NCBI RefSeq assembly: GCF_000168975.1
Contig: NZ_AAUW01000007.1
Location: forward strand, 124,001 to 188,000
Source: Roseibium aggregatum IAM 12614
Lineage (GTDB): Bacteria > Pseudomonadota > Alphaproteobacteria > Rhizobiales > Stappiaceae
Reading direction: 5' to 3'
DNA: 64,000 nt
A program made the position numbers and the translations under genes. Numbering within the stretch: the stretch's first letter is position 1; each line of letters starts with the position of its first letter. The notes beneath the pieces are model-generated. The model was not told the DNA's origin. It worked only from the letters and a program-made list of their open reading frames with translations, and made no database searches. This document shows positions 54,832-64,000 of this stretch, piece after piece.

Positions 54832-54842
54832 TTGTTGGACAA
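54832..54842. promoter_or_regulatory. FadR-subfamily operator-like site upstream of the FAH-family gene
   Basis: TTGTTGGACAA is an inverted TTGT-N3-ACAA fitting TNGTNNNACNA, 70 bases before the FAH-family start. It is a good candidate target of the adjacent regulator. Confidence 0.5.
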
Positions 54843-54912
54843 GTGAGAATTTTCCCAGCAGATTAGGGAAAACCAACAATGGGCCACACCCCAAGGCCAA
54901 TCAGGAAACGCC

Positions 54913-56064
54913 ATGAGCTTTTATTCAGAAACCGAAATGTCTTCCGGCACTTATCTGGGCCGTGTCTGGCGGCCCGGCGCCAACGGACCTGCCGTCGTTA
55001 CACTGCGCGGCAATCGCGTCATCGACATCACCTCGAAGACCGCCCCCACAGTGAGGGACATCTGCGAATTGCAGGATCCGGCAAGTTACGTTGCCAAGGC
55101 AGAAGGTGAAGATCTCGGCTCACTCGACACGATTGCTGCAGCTTCCGCCAATAATCCTGCCAATCTGCATTTTCTTGCACCGTGCGATCTGCAGGCGGTG
55201 AAAGCCTGTGGCGTGACCTTCGCCAATTCGATGGTGGAACGCGTTATCGAGGAAAAAGCGGCGGGTGACCCTCAAAAGGCGGAAGCAATCCGAGCACGGG
55301 TGGGCGCCACCATCGGCGACAGCCTGCGTAATCTGCGCGCCGGATCTGAGGAAGCTGCCAGGGTAAAACAGGCGCTGATTTCCGAAGGGCTGTGGAGCCA
55401 GTATCTGGAAGTCGGCATCGGCCCGGATGCCGAAGTCTTTTCCAAAGCTCAGGTTCTTTCCTCGGTCGGGCCCGGTGCTGACGTCGGTCTGCATCCCGTG
55501 TCGAGCTGGAACAACCCGGAGCCGGAAGTGGTTCTGACAGTCTCTTCCAAAGGAGTGATTGTCGGCGCGACGCTTGGAAACGATGTCAACCTGCGCGACG
55601 TCGAAGGCCGCTCGGCGCTGCTTCTGTCCAAAGCCAAGGACAACAATGCATCCTGCGCCATCGGGCCCATGATTCGACTGTTCGACGACACGTTTTCGCT
55701 GGATGACGTACGCCAGGCAGAGCTGGATCTGACCGTCGAGGGAGCGGACGGATTCGTTCTCGAGGGACGGTCTTCGATGAAGGAGATAAGCCGGGATCCT
55801 CAGGATCTTGTTCGGCAGACCCTAGGCCGGCACCACCAGTACCCCGACGGGATCATGCTGTTTCTCGGCACGCTCTTTGCCCCTACCCAGGACAGGGATG
55901 TCGCCGGTGAGGGCTTTACGCACAAACTGGGTGACGTCGTCACGATCGAGAGCCCGGGCCTGGGCCGCTTGAGCAACACAGTCCGGCTTTCGACGGAATG
56001 TCCCGAATGGACTTTCGGCATAAGCTCCCTGATGCGCAATCTTGCAGAGCGCGGCCTTCTCTAG
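54913..56064 (+). CDS. Fumarylacetoacetate-hydrolase-family protein, possible 2-keto-3-deoxy sugar-acid dehydratase
   Basis: The 383-aa protein has the FAH C-terminal fold, with metal-ligand positions in the segment HPVSSWNNPEPEVVLTVSS and GATLGNDVNLRDVEGRSALL. The N-terminal half (GVTFANSMVERVIEEKAAGD) resembles AraD1-type 2-keto-3-deoxy-L-arabonate dehydratases rather than true fumarylacetoacetase. The adjacent DgoR-like regulator also points to sugar-acid degradation. The substrate is not determined. Confidence 0.8.
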   Translation: MSFYSETEMSSGTYLGRVWRPGANGPAVVTLRGNRVIDITSKTAPTVRDICELQDPASYVAKAEGEDLGSLDTIAAASANNPANLHFLAPCDLQAVKACGVTFANSMVERVIEEKAAGDPQKAEAIRARVGATIGDSLRNLRAGSEEAARVKQALISEGLWSQYLEVGIGPDAEVFSKAQVLSSVGPGADVGLHPVSSWNNPEPEVVLTVSSKGVIVGATLGNDVNLRDVEGRSALLLSKAKDNNASCAIGPMIRLFDDTFSLDDVRQAELDLTVEGADGFVLEGRSSMKEISRDPQDLVRQTLGRHHQYPDGIMLFLGTLFAPTQDRDVAGEGFTHKLGDVVTIESPGLGRLSNTVRLSTECPEWTFGISSLMRNLAERGLL

Positions 56065-56123
56065 GCGGCGGCTGGTCAGCCCAGCGCTCGGCGCAGACCC
56101 ACATCAGGAAGCATCCGAGCTCG

Positions 56124-57509
56124 TCAAAGCGACGGCTGGACCATTTTCGCGGGATCGACAACCCGGTCGAATTCCTCCGCGCTGACAAAGCCAAGGTCAA
56201 GGCATGCCTGTTTCAAGGTCAGATCATGCTCAAAAGCATGATGTGCGGCATGACTGGCCTTGTCGTATCCGATAAGCGGACTGAGCGCGGTGACCAGCAT
56301 CAAGGACTGATCGAGGAACTCCTTGATGCGCTTTTCGTTCGGCTCCATGCCTTCGACCAGGAAACGCGAGAAATTCGTGCAGCCGTCGCCCATGATCTTT
56401 ACCGATTGCAGAATCGCATTGATCATCAGCGGCTTGTAGACATTCATCTCGAGATAACCGCTGGCACCACCGATCCCGACCACGACGTCATTGCCCATGA
56501 CCTGCGCCGCGATCATCGCAAGTGCCTCGCACTGTGTCGGATTGACCTTGCCCGGCATGATCGAGGACCCGGGTTCATTGGACGGTATTATCAGTTCGAA
56601 AAATCCGCAGCGGGGTCCGCATGATAAAAGACGAATGTCGTTTGAGATCTTGAACAAGGAGACAGCAAGCGTCTTCAAGGCCCCGCTCAGCATGACAAGC
56701 GCATCGTGCGCGCCCTGGACAGCGAATTTGTTAGGGGCGGTATAAAACGGCAAACCGGTCAGTTCGGCGATCTTTTTGGCTGACAACTCCGCAAAGCGGG
56801 GATGCGCGTTGATCCCCGTCCCCACCGCGGTTCCGCCCAGCGCCAGTCCATAGACGTCGTTGAGCACGAAACCGATACGCTCCATGTCCTGGCGCAGCAT
56901 CTCGGCATAGCCGGAAAATTCCTGCCCAAGTGTCAGAGGCGTAGCGTCCTGCATGTGGGTTCTGCCGATCTTGATGATACTGTCCCAGGCATCGGCTTTC
57001 TCCTTAAGGCTTTTGTGGAGTGTCTGAACCCCAGGCAGCAGGCGGTGCGTCACCTGGAGCGCGGCCGCCATATGCATGGCAGCGGGAAAGCTGTCATTGG
57101 ACGACTGAGACAGGTTCACGTGATCGTTGGGGTGAACCGGATCCTTTGAACCCAGTACGCCACCTGCAAGCGCGATGGCGCGATTGGAGATCACCTCATT
57201 CACGTTCATGTTGGTTTGGGTGCCGCTACCGGTCATCCAGACGTGCAGAGGAAAATGGTCGTCCAGTTTTCCTTCGCTCACTTCGTCCGCTGCCCGGACA
57301 ATCAGGCTCGCAAGATCTTCAGGCAACAGGCCCAACTCTTCGTTTGAAAGGGCGGCTGCCTTTTTCAGGATGCCATAGGCGTGGACAAGCTCAATCGGCA
57401 TCAAGTCACTGCCGATTGAAAAATACTTGAGGGAACGCTGTGTCTGCGCGCCCCAGTATTTGTCCTCCGGTACATCTATCTCACCGATGCTGTCGCTTTC
57501 AGTACGCAT
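56124..57509 (-). CDS. fumC: Class II fumarate hydratase
   Basis: FumC hydrates fumarate to L-malate in the TCA cycle. The 461-aa protein has the superfamily signature [11 protein letters not shown], the substrate-site segments [21 protein letters not shown] and [10 protein letters not shown], and the standard length. GGGAGACG precedes the ATG. It is convergent with the FAH-family gene. Confidence 0.96.
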   Translation of the reverse strand: MRTESDSIGEIDVPEDKYWGAQTQRSLKYFSIGSDLMPIELVHAYGILKKAAALSNEELGLLPEDLASLIVRAADEVSEGKLDDHFPLHVWMTGSGTQTNMNVNEVISNRAIALAGGVLGSKDPVHPNDHVNLSQSSNDSFPAAMHMAAALQVTHRLLPGVQTLHKSLKEKADAWDSIIKIGRTHMQDATPLTLGQEFSGYAEMLRQDMERIGFVLNDVYGLALGGTAVGTGINAHPRFAELSAKKIAELTGLPFYTAPNKFAVQGAHDALVMLSGALKTLAVSLFKISNDIRLLSCGPRCGFFELIIPSNEPGSSIMPGKVNPTQCEALAMIAAQVMGNDVVVGIGGASGYLEMNVYKPLMINAILQSVKIMGDGCTNFSRFLVEGMEPNEKRIKEFLDQSLMLVTALSPLIGYDKASHAAHHAFEHDLTLKQACLDLGFVSAEEFDRVVDPAKMVQPSL

Positions 57510-57531
57510 AAGCGTCTCCCTGTGGGTTGGT

Positions 57532-58341
57532 TCAAGAGGCCAGCAAGGTTTCGATCAACTCGCTATCCGGTTTTTTCAGCCCGTCGATGACGTCGAAATG
57601 ATGCCGATCCGGATCTTCCCGATAGGTTGCCGTTGGCCAGGCATCGGCAAGGAGTTTCGACTGGCGGAGGAACTCCGGACGCTCCGCCCCTCCAACCCAG
57701 GCGACGACCGGGCAGTCAATTGCGGGCTTCATAAGTGCCGCACTCTCGGCAACGGCCTCTTCTTCGCTCAACTGGAGGGACTTGTTCATCACGGTATTTC
57801 TGAGCGGGCGAAGGTCGTGCAGACCGCTAATGGATGCGACCCGTTCGATCCGAGCCAGAACGTCTTCTGACAGGCGCGTGTCTTCACATATCATCCGCGT
57901 GACAAGATGGCCTCCGGCGGAATGTCCGGCGAGCCGGATCGGCCCGGCAACACGAGCCGCTGCCTTGGTGACCGCTACACTGATCTGCCGTGTGATGTCT
58001 GTGATCCTGGCATCTGGAGCCAGCTCATAGGATGGCAAGCACACTGTCCAGCCTTTTGCCAGACATCCGCTTGAGAAATGCGACCAGGAACTCTTGTCGA
58101 ATCTCAGCCAGTAGCCCCCATGAACAAAGACAACGAGCCCTTTGGATTTTCGCTCCGGCCGGAAAACATCGAACCGTTGACGATCCCCTTCCCCGTAAAC
58201 GACATCCAGATCCTTTTCGACCCAGCTTTTCCGGAAGGCTTCGGCGTCTTGCGCCCAGCGCACAATAAAATCGTCTGCGCCTGGAATATATGCTGCATTT
58301 GAATAGGCATCGTCCCAATCAGTAATCGTCATCTCGCTCAT
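57532..58341 (-). CDS. Alpha/beta hydrolase (esterase/kynurenine-formamidase-like)
   Basis: The 269-aa protein has the oxyanion-hole motif HGGYW, the nucleophile elbow GHSAGGH, and a candidate C-terminal His in DRHHFDVI. This combination is seen in BNA7/kynurenine-formamidase-like and carboxylesterase enzymes. The ATG at 58341 follows AGAGGATTTC. It lies 22 bases upstream of fumC on the same strand, so the two may be cotranscribed. The substrate is unknown. Confidence 0.83.
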   Translation of the reverse strand: MSEMTITDWDDAYSNAAYIPGADDFIVRWAQDAEAFRKSWVEKDLDVVYGEGDRQRFDVFRPERKSKGLVVFVHGGYWLRFDKSSWSHFSSGCLAKGWTVCLPSYELAPDARITDITRQISVAVTKAAARVAGPIRLAGHSAGGHLVTRMICEDTRLSEDVLARIERVASISGLHDLRPLRNTVMNKSLQLSEEEAVAESAALMKPAIDCPVVAWVGGAERPEFLRQSKLLADAWPTATYREDPDRHHFDVIDGLKKPDSELIETLLAS

Positions 58342-58494
58342 TCGAAATCCTCTAACAACCTTCGAAATCGATCGGCGGCATCCTTGCACGATTTGCCTTC
58401 AAAGCGGAACGGCCTGAATGCCAATCGCAACTTGTCAAATAGGTGGCGGTCAACCTAACGTCAGAAAAAACTAGGAACCGGGAGGCAAACTCAG

Positions 58495-60075
58495 ATGGTG
58501 GAGCGCTGTTCCAATCGCGTGTCCAATCTTGCACATTTTCTGTCCAGAAACGCCGCACGATGGCCAACTCGGCCGGCAGTTGTCCAGGACGGCTGTACCT
58601 GGACATGGTCGCAAATCGATTCGCGTGTCTCGGCTCTTGCGACAGGCCTCAAGTCGGAGTTTGGCGTTTCCAAGGGTGACAGTCTTCTGGTTCAGGCAGA
58701 AAACTCGGTTCAGATGATCGAGATCATGCTGGCGGCTTTTCGTCTGGGGGCCGTCTGGGTCCCCTGCAATTTCCGTCAAGCGCCCGGCGAGACAGCCTAT
58801 GCGGCGGAAAAAGCGAAGGCGAAGGTTTTCCTGTGTGACGCAAATTTCGGCGCTCAAGCCGAAGCTGTGCAGAACGCAAGAGCGCAGCTTAGTGGCTGCG
58901 TGACGATCGGTACGAGCGACTTTGGCACCAGCTACGAGGATCTCGTCTCCCGCCACACGGGACAAGCCTTTGCGAATGAGAGCGTAGATTACAACGACCC
59001 CTGCTGGTTGTTCTTCACGTCCGGCTCCACAGGACGCCCGAAGGCGGTCGTCCTCAGCCACGGGCAAATCGGCTTCGTCTGCGCCAACTACATGGCGGAT
59101 CTATTGCCTGGAACCACGGAACAGGATGCGTCGCTGGTGATAGCCCCGCTGTCACACGGCGCAGGGCTTCAACTGGTCGCTCAGCTTGTCGCCGGATCAG
59201 CGCATGTGCTTCTGCCACGAGGCGGCTTCAATCCAGCCACCGCTTTCGAGCTGATCGAAAAACACAAGGTCAGCAATCTTTTCACCGTCCCCACAATCGT
59301 CAAACGCCTGGTGGAAGATCCCGCGGTCGACCGATTCGATCACTCCAGCCTTCGACACGTCATCTATGCGGGGGCTCCCATGTACCGTGAGGACCAGAAA
59401 CTGGCGCTCCAGAAACTGGGACACGTTCTCGTTCAATACTACGGACTTGGCGAGGTCACCGGAAACATCACGGTGTTGCGGCCACAGGATCATTTTCTGG
59501 AGGACGGTCCGCAGACACGCAGTGGCACCTGCGGCACGGAACGTACCGGCATCGAAGTCTCGATCCAGGACGAAGACGGCAATCTCCTGCCGCCCAACGA
59601 AACAGGTGAAGTCTGCGTTATCGGTGCGGCCGTCTGCGCGGGATACCTGGATGACGATGACGCCAACAAAAAATCATTCAGAAATGGCTGGTTCCGGACC
59701 GGCGACATTGGCCACATGGATGAACAGCGCTACCTGTTCCTGACCGGCCGTGCCTCGGACATGTATATTTCGGGTGGCTCCAACGTCTATCCGAAGGAAG
59801 TCGAGGAAGTCCTTCTTACACATCCGGATATCTCCGAGGTCGCAATTCTCGGCATTCCCGACAGGCAGTGGGGCGAAGTCGGACTTGCCGTTTGCGTGGC
59901 GGCCCCGGGCAAGTCCCCCGACCCACAGGCTTTGACGGACTATCTCAACGGCAAGATCGCACGTTACAAGTTGCCGGCACGCTACCTCTTTATTCCGGCG
60001 ATGCCGACCAGCGCCTATGGCAAGATCACGAAAAAACTGGTGCGTGAGCATCTGACCGAGCAGGGCTTGCTGTGA
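58495..60075 (+). CDS. AMP-dependent acyl-CoA synthetase/ligase
   Basis: The 526-aa adenylating enzyme has the P-loop FFTSGSTGRPKAVVLSHG (about 173-190), YYGLGEVTGN, the hinge region GWFRTGDIGHMDEQRYLFLT, and the C-terminal catalytic Lys in YGKITKKLV. It activates a carboxylic acid via acyl-AMP; substrate cannot be read from sequence. GGGAGGC precedes the ATG. Its stop overlaps the GTG start of the next gene by GTGA, so they are translationally coupled. Confidence 0.92.
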   Translation: MVERCSNRVSNLAHFLSRNAARWPTRPAVVQDGCTWTWSQIDSRVSALATGLKSEFGVSKGDSLLVQAENSVQMIEIMLAAFRLGAVWVPCNFRQAPGETAYAAEKAKAKVFLCDANFGAQAEAVQNARAQLSGCVTIGTSDFGTSYEDLVSRHTGQAFANESVDYNDPCWLFFTSGSTGRPKAVVLSHGQIGFVCANYMADLLPGTTEQDASLVIAPLSHGAGLQLVAQLVAGSAHVLLPRGGFNPATAFELIEKHKVSNLFTVPTIVKRLVEDPAVDRFDHSSLRHVIYAGAPMYREDQKLALQKLGHVLVQYYGLGEVTGNITVLRPQDHFLEDGPQTRSGTCGTERTGIEVSIQDEDGNLLPPNETGEVCVIGAAVCAGYLDDDDANKKSFRNGWFRTGDIGHMDEQRYLFLTGRASDMYISGGSNVYPKEVEEVLLTHPDISEVAILGIPDRQWGEVGLAVCVAAPGKSPDPQALTDYLNGKIARYKLPARYLFIPAMPTSAYGKITKKLVREHLTEQGLL

Positions 60076-60971
60076 GACGGCCGCCGCCAAGGACACTTGT
60101 CGACATACGGCATCCAGGCCCTCCCGCCGTCAATCGGTTGCCCTATGCCAGATGCCGGGCGGAACCTCTGGAGATAGACTTCACGGTTGAAGCCCCCCTT
60201 TTGGACGTGCTGGGTCGCTTTGCAGAGCGGCATGAGTTGACTTCGGCCGTGCTGGATCTTTCCGGTCTGACACTTGGGGCGTTCGACTTCGTAATGCCGG
60301 CCTGCGCGATCGATGACCGCCACGCGGCCTGGTACAGCGACACGCATTCCTCCAGGGGTGCCACTCTTGAAACAGCGGTCGCTATTCTTGGCAGGAAGGA
60401 CGGTGACTGGTTCGCGCATATACACGCCTATTGGCACGAGGGCGGCAGAGAGCATCTCGGTCACCTGCTGCCTCATACGCTTCGGATAGCGCAGGCAGGC
60501 GCCATCAGGGGGTACGGTCTGCAAGGCGCCGCGTTTGTGGCTTCGCTGGACCCTGAGACTGAATTCACGCTGTTTCGTGTACATCAGACCGAACCCCACT
60601 CCAGGCCCATCAAAAATAACGCACTCATCACGACGCTGGCTCCGTTTGCCGACCTGACAAACAGCATCCGCGAACTTGCTCTTCTCTTGGATGCTTCGAC
60701 CTACGAAGTCCACGGTCTTGGCAGCCTTGCCGGTGCGGCGTTTCGCGATGCCGACGCAATGACAGGTCTGATTTCCGAAATACTGCTTTCTCCGAACGCC
60801 GGTGCAACAGCAAATCAGGAGCTCTGCGTGCCCATACGGGCGATCGACCTGGATTGCGAATTGCATGAAGGCATTCTCACGGCAGGCGGCGCCCCCACAC
60901 TTGTCACCTGCGAATTGCTGATAAGGGCCCGCTCAACACACGAAGATGAACCCAGACCAGTGACCGATTGA
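60072..60971 (+). CDS. Tandem PPC/DUF296-domain protein
   Basis: The 299-aa protein appears to hold two PPC (PD1-like, DUF296) domains. The first (about 30-155) keeps the metal-type motif in [12 protein letters not shown] and [10 protein letters not shown]. The second (about 175-290) has the fold pattern [14 protein letters not shown] / [20 protein letters not shown], but its equivalent GGHL motif is eroded ([10 protein letters not shown]). Single-domain PPC proteins are usually 120-150 aa. The GTG start is coupled to the acyl-CoA synthetase, suggesting a metabolic rather than DNA-binding role. Confidence 0.72.
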   Translation: MRRPPPRTLVDIRHPGPPAVNRLPYARCRAEPLEIDFTVEAPLLDVLGRFAERHELTSAVLDLSGLTLGAFDFVMPACAIDDRHAAWYSDTHSSRGATLETAVAILGRKDGDWFAHIHAYWHEGGREHLGHLLPHTLRIAQAGAIRGYGLQGAAFVASLDPETEFTLFRVHQTEPHSRPIKNNALITTLAPFADLTNSIRELALLLDASTYEVHGLGSLAGAAFRDADAMTGLISEILLSPNAGATANQELCVPIRAIDLDCELHEGILTAGGAPTLVTCELLIRARSTHEDEPRPVTD

Positions 60972-60995
60972 TCGCGGGGGTCTGCAAGACGCCAA

Positions 60996-61010
60996 GAACA
61001 GTAAGAGAAC
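60996..61010. promoter_or_regulatory. LexA (SOS) box, distal
   Basis: GAAC-AGTAAGA-GAAC is a perfect match to the inverted direct-repeat alphaproteobacterial SOS box, 82 bases before the lexA ATG. Confidence 0.82.
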
Positions 61011-61023
61011 ATTTACCCTTGCA

Positions 61024-61038
61024 GAACACAATGAGAAC
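61024..61038. promoter_or_regulatory. LexA (SOS) box, proximal
   Basis: GAAC-ACAATGA-GAAC is a second perfect match, 54 bases before the lexA ATG. Further GTTC copies nearby (61048-61051) do not complete the 7-base spacing with these. Confidence 0.85.
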
Positions 61039-61092
61039 AGGTACCATGTTCTTGATTTGTACCAGATGTTTTCTCGGTCAGGGGACGCCTTC

Positions 61093-61803
61093 ATGCTGAC
61101 GCGCAAGCAGTACGAACTGCTCATGTTCATTCACGAAAGACTGAAAGAAACCGGTGTGCCGCCGTCTTTCGACGAAATGAAGGATGCGCTCGATCTGCGC
61201 TCCAAGTCCGGTATTCACCGCCTGATCACCGCCCTCGAAGAACGCGGCTTCATCCGGCGCTTGCCGAACCGGGCTCGAGCCATGGAGGTTGTTCGCCTTC
61301 CGGATTCCATCGCACCGGGCCTGGGTACTCCTCGGCCAAGGGGCAGCTTCTCGCCCGAAGTCATCGAAGGATCACTCGGCAAACCGGAACCGGCGAAAGC
61401 AGCGCCAGAACCTGTTATCGGTGTCACGGAAGTTCCTGTCATGGGCCGAATTGCCGCCGGCGTTCCGATCGAGGCCATTCAGACACACAGCCACTCCATC
61501 ACCGTGCCGCAGGACTTGATTGGTCGCGGAGAACATTACGCACTGGAAGTGCGCGGCGATTCCATGATCGAAGCTGGCATCCTGGATGGTGACACCGTTC
61601 TTATCCGCCGGACCGACAGCGCCGACAGCGGCGATATCGTCGTCGCTCTTGTCGATGACGAGGAAGCCACCTTGAAGCGCCTGCGCAAGAAAGGTGCCTC
61701 AATCGCGCTTGAGGCAGCCAACCCGGCCTATGAGACCCGGATCTTCGGACCGGGCCGTGTCCGTGTTCAGGGCCGCCTCGTAGCTCTGTTTCGACAGTAC
61801 TGA
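61093..61803 (+). CDS. lexA: SOS repressor LexA
   Basis: LexA represses DNA-damage genes and self-cleaves with RecA. The 236-aa protein has an N-terminal winged helix ([39 protein letters not shown]), the cleavage site Ala122-Gly123, and the catalytic Ser157 (RGDSM) and Lys195 (ATLKRL). The ATG at 61093 fits the family; the frame extends to 61057 without support. It is convergent with comEC, three bases apart. Confidence 0.97.
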   Translation: MLTRKQYELLMFIHERLKETGVPPSFDEMKDALDLRSKSGIHRLITALEERGFIRRLPNRARAMEVVRLPDSIAPGLGTPRPRGSFSPEVIEGSLGKPEPAKAAPEPVIGVTEVPVMGRIAAGVPIEAIQTHSHSITVPQDLIGRGEHYALEVRGDSMIEAGILDGDTVLIRRTDSADSGDIVVALVDDEEATLKRLRKKGASIALEAANPAYETRIFGPGRVRVQGRLVALFRQY

Positions 61804-61807
61804 TCCC

Positions 61808-64000
61808 TCAGTCGTCAACGGACCCTTTTGCGCCTGAAGCGCGGTCTGCTTGACGCAACCCGTCCCTTGTCACCGTTCCTGGCAGATGCCAGGGACGCGG
61901 CGGGTCTGGGATGGCAAACACCAGCTTGTCGATTTTCAGCTTTCCATCAGGCGGATGTCCCTGTGCGCCGGCAAGTCCGTTGGCATCAGCAGCCTTCTGA
62001 CTGGAGGCGCTTGCCGACAACCAGATCGAAACTGCGCCACGTGCGGAGCGCGTTTCCTGGTCAAGAACAAGCCTTGAGCTGCAGATTTCCGAAGCGATTA
62101 GATCGGTCACGATCAAATCGGCGTATCTGCAGTCCATCTGAAATGCTTCGAACGTTTTGGGCTGGGCTATTGCCAAATACGGCAACGACTGCTGCTGCGA
62201 GTCTGATCCTTCTCCTATTCTGTATGCTCTGACGACACATCCATCATCATCACACTTTCTCTGAGGCGATTTCATCTTGCGCGATAAAATCGCATCGTCA
62301 GGCACACCTTCCGACTGGAGCCAAAGGTCTGTAGCAAAGGACCTGCCTCGAGCAGCCCACCGCAAGGATCCAGTTTCGTCCCGAGCGGCGATGCGAGAGC
62401 CGCTCGCGGCGATCTGGATATCCGGAGGTCGGTCGGTGAAGACAATCAGGAGCCCGGCAAGCAGCGGAAATCCGGCAAGCAGACGCTTTCTACCGGGCAA
62501 CAACAGGCCTGCAAAGAGTGCAGACAGCAGCAGACTTGCAGCCGCTCCGTCGAGCCTGCCCGATGCGCCGCCGCCGGCATCCAGCGCAGCAGTGAAAGAA
62601 GCCACCTTCAAAAGCAGCGAAACGCCGAAAGACATTACCGCCAGAGGGAGCGCAGCCAGTCCAAAGGGCATCAGAACGAAAGCCAACACCCCCATTGGCA
62701 TGACAAGCAGCGAGAACACGGGCATGCCCAGAAGGTTGCCAACAACGCCATAAGGCGCAATCCGGCTGAAATGATGTGCTCCGATGATGCCGGTTGCCAA
62801 TCCGGCGACCAGCGCCGTAACAAGCAATCCTGCTACCCATTTGCCGAGGAAAACGCACGTCGCCATGCCCCATCCGGATACCCTGTCACCGGGAGACCCA
62901 AAGCGATCCCGTTGCCGCCACAAATCATAGACGGCAACCAGACAGATCACGGCTGCGAATGACATCTGAAAGCCCGGGAAAAACAGGCGTTCGGGCGCTA
63001 TCACGAGAAGCACGAGGCCTGCCAGTGCCACACTGCGCAAAGTCAGACCGCGCCGACCGACCAGAATTCCGATAAAGACGATGGCAATCATCAGAAAAGA
63101 ACGCTGTGTGGCAACCGCACCGCCGGACAGAAGCAGATAGACGACTGCGGCGCCAAGAGCTGAAAGAGCTGCCCACTTGTGCACGGGCCATCTCAACGTC
63201 AAAACCGGCACGAGTGACAAAATCAGCAATACAGCGCCGTAGGCGCCGCCCGCGAAAAGCGCCATATGCAATCCTGAAATTGCCAGGATGTGAGCCAGCC
63301 CGGCCGAACGCAAAACCTCTTCCTGCTGTTCAGCAATGCCGCTTCTGTCACCAACCAGCAAAGCGACGATCAATGCGGTTTCGGGCCCATCGGCAAGACT
63401 GGCTTTGATCCGCTCTGCGATATTGCTTCGGAGTTTGGCAACGGCGACTGCAGGGCGGAACCCAAGCTCGCTATCTGGAACCTTGATGACTGTAGGCGAA
63501 CCGAAACTGAAGCCTGTCGCACCTATCTGCTGATAAAAGGCCCGGAAGGAATAGTCATACCCTCCCGGAAAAACGGGACCTGCCGGAGGAAACAGGCGCG
63601 CACTGGCCTGAACGGTTTCCCCCACCTCCACCCCGCTGTCAGCAGGAACCCGCAAGCGCACCTTTGCCGGAAACGCCAGCGCCTCGACCGGGTGCCCATT
63701 AACGGCTGTTACAGCAAGCACGAGCCGAACACCGGCCGCCCCGGTCTCCATCTCTTCAACAACACCGGTTACATCAGCGTTGATCGGCTCGGCGAGGCGC
63801 GGCGTCGATACATAAGCTGTACGAAGGCTGGAGGTCGCCAGTCCGGCAAAAAAAGCCAGGCAGAGAATGGCGGGAACCGCTACTTTGCCGCCTTGCCCGA
63901 CGCGCCAGACTGCGAGGGCTGCAAGCACCGCCAGACCCGTCATCAGAATCCAGGACGGCTCTTCAGGCAACCAGACGTAAACGCCAATTCCCGCAGCAAA
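61808..64000 (-). CDS. comEC: ComEC/Rec2-family DNA-uptake channel protein, 5' end beyond window
   Basis: The frame runs from the window edge to the stop at 61808, so at least the start codon is missing. It has 8-10 membrane helices and the Competence domain core (GLAHILAISGLHMALFAG, SGGAVATQRSFLMIAIVF, PGFQMSFAAVICLV). The C-terminal soluble part (ISGSRIAARDETGSLRW-like region) is short and lacks the metallo-beta-lactamase HxHxDH motif, so this is the DUF4131-plus-Competence form. It may take up DNA or act elsewhere; no other competence genes are here. Confidence 0.92.
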   Translation of the reverse strand, partial: FAAGIGVYVWLPEEPSWILMTGLAVLAALAVWRVGQGGKVAVPAILCLAFFAGLATSSLRTAYVSTPRLAEPINADVTGVVEEMETGAAGVRLVLAVTAVNGHPVEALAFPAKVRLRVPADSGVEVGETVQASARLFPPAGPVFPGGYDYSFRAFYQQIGATGFSFGSPTVIKVPDSELGFRPAVAVAKLRSNIAERIKASLADGPETALIVALLVGDRSGIAEQQEEVLRSAGLAHILAISGLHMALFAGGAYGAVLLILSLVPVLTLRWPVHKWAALSALGAAVVYLLLSGGAVATQRSFLMIAIVFIGILVGRRGLTLRSVALAGLVLLVIAPERLFFPGFQMSFAAVICLVAVYDLWRQRDRFGSPGDRVSGWGMATCVFLGKWVAGLLVTALVAGLATGIIGAHHFSRIAPYGVVGNLLGMPVFSLLVMPMGVLAFVLMPFGLAALPLAVMSFGVSLLLKVASFTAALDAGGGASGRLDGAAASLLLSALFAGLLLPGRKRLLAGFPLLAGLLIVFTDRPPDIQIAASGSRIAARDETGSLRWAARGRSFATDLWLQSEGVPDDAILSRKMKSPQRKCDDDGCVVRAYRIGEGSDSQQQSLPYLAIAQPKTFEAFQMDCRYADLIVTDLIASEICSSRLVLDQETRSARGAVSIWLSASASSQKAADANGLAGAQGHPPDGKLKIDKLVFAIPDPPRPWHLPGTVTRDGLRQADRASGAKGSVDD

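Larger units (their letters stand above)
60972..61092 (+). promoter_or_regulatory. lexA promoter region with two SOS boxes
   Basis: This 121-base intergenic region carries two GAAC-N7-GAAC elements (the complement of the alphaproteobacterial GTTC-N7-GTTC LexA box), 28 bases apart. Core promoter elements were not assigned. Confidence 0.75.

Noticed and set aside
1-64000. CRISPR arrays, tRNA or rRNA genes, insertion sequences, prophage or toxin-antitoxin systems
   Set aside because: I saw no regularly spaced repeats, no cloverleaf or rRNA-like sequence, and no transposase, integrase or phage structural proteins among the supported genes.

Overview
The window looks like a chromosomal segment of an alphaproteobacterium of the Hyphomicrobiales (Rhizobiales) type. 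The clearest evidence is flagellar: an FtcR/Rem-like orphan response regulator, the periplasmic motor proteins MotC and MotE, FlaF/FlbT flagellin regulators, a short FlgD, and DUF1217 and DUF6468 flagellar proteins. A marine Stappiaceae (Roseibium/Labrenzia-like) origin is a plausible guess from overall gene content, but nothing in the sequence proves it.

Layout. (1) 1-6.5 kb is housekeeping: tpiA, then a ppiD-trpD-trpC-moaC-moeA run. (2) 6.6-11.5 kb is a minus-strand molybdenum hydroxylase cluster of the CO-dehydrogenase family (coxG, coxS, coxL, coxM). The large subunit carries the form II active-site loop AYRGAGR, so CO is probably not its substrate. (3) 11.8-15.6 kb is a sensor kinase paired with a REC-DUF3369-GGDEF-EAL response regulator that likely degrades c-di-GMP. 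(4) 16.1-52.6 kb is one continuous flagellar island with about 40 genes: rod, rings, hook, filament, C-ring, export gate, stator, and the putative master activator ftcR. A PilZ protein lies just beyond it. (5) 54.0-60.9 kb is accessory metabolism: a FadR-family regulator with a fumarylacetoacetate-hydrolase-family enzyme, fumC, an alpha/beta hydrolase, and an acyl-CoA synthetase translationally coupled to a tandem PPC-domain protein. (6) 61.0-64.0 kb is lexA, with two tandem SOS boxes, and a 5'-truncated comEC.

The flagellar island appears to form these transcription units: motA-fliM-DUF6468-fliN-fliG-flhB-(148 aa) on plus; DUF1217-flgF-(263 aa)-fliI on minus; flhA-fliR, then a 126-aa protein and flgJ-flgN-(FliL-like); flgE-flgK-flgL-flaF-flbT-flgD-fliQ; fliF-fliH-motB-motC-fliK-transglycosylase; fliC alone; motE-flgH-fliL-fliP; and flgB-flgC-fliE-flgG-flgA-flgI. 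Several end in strong hairpin terminators, three of them with UUCG loops.

The most interesting signal I found is a 16-bp semi-palindrome, consensus AAGCTTGCGCGAGGCT, upstream of eight flagellar units. In five of them it sits 45-58 nt before the start codon. It is a candidate operator for the FtcR-like regulator or a lineage-specific flagellar promoter element. Other points of note are a palindromic repeat between fliQ and flhA, FadR-type operators beside the GntR/FAH pair, and the tandem PPC/acyl-CoA synthetase couple. The island also separates moeA from lexA-comEC, which I recall as neighbours in many rhizobial genomes. I saw no tRNA, rRNA, CRISPR, insertion sequence or prophage genes.
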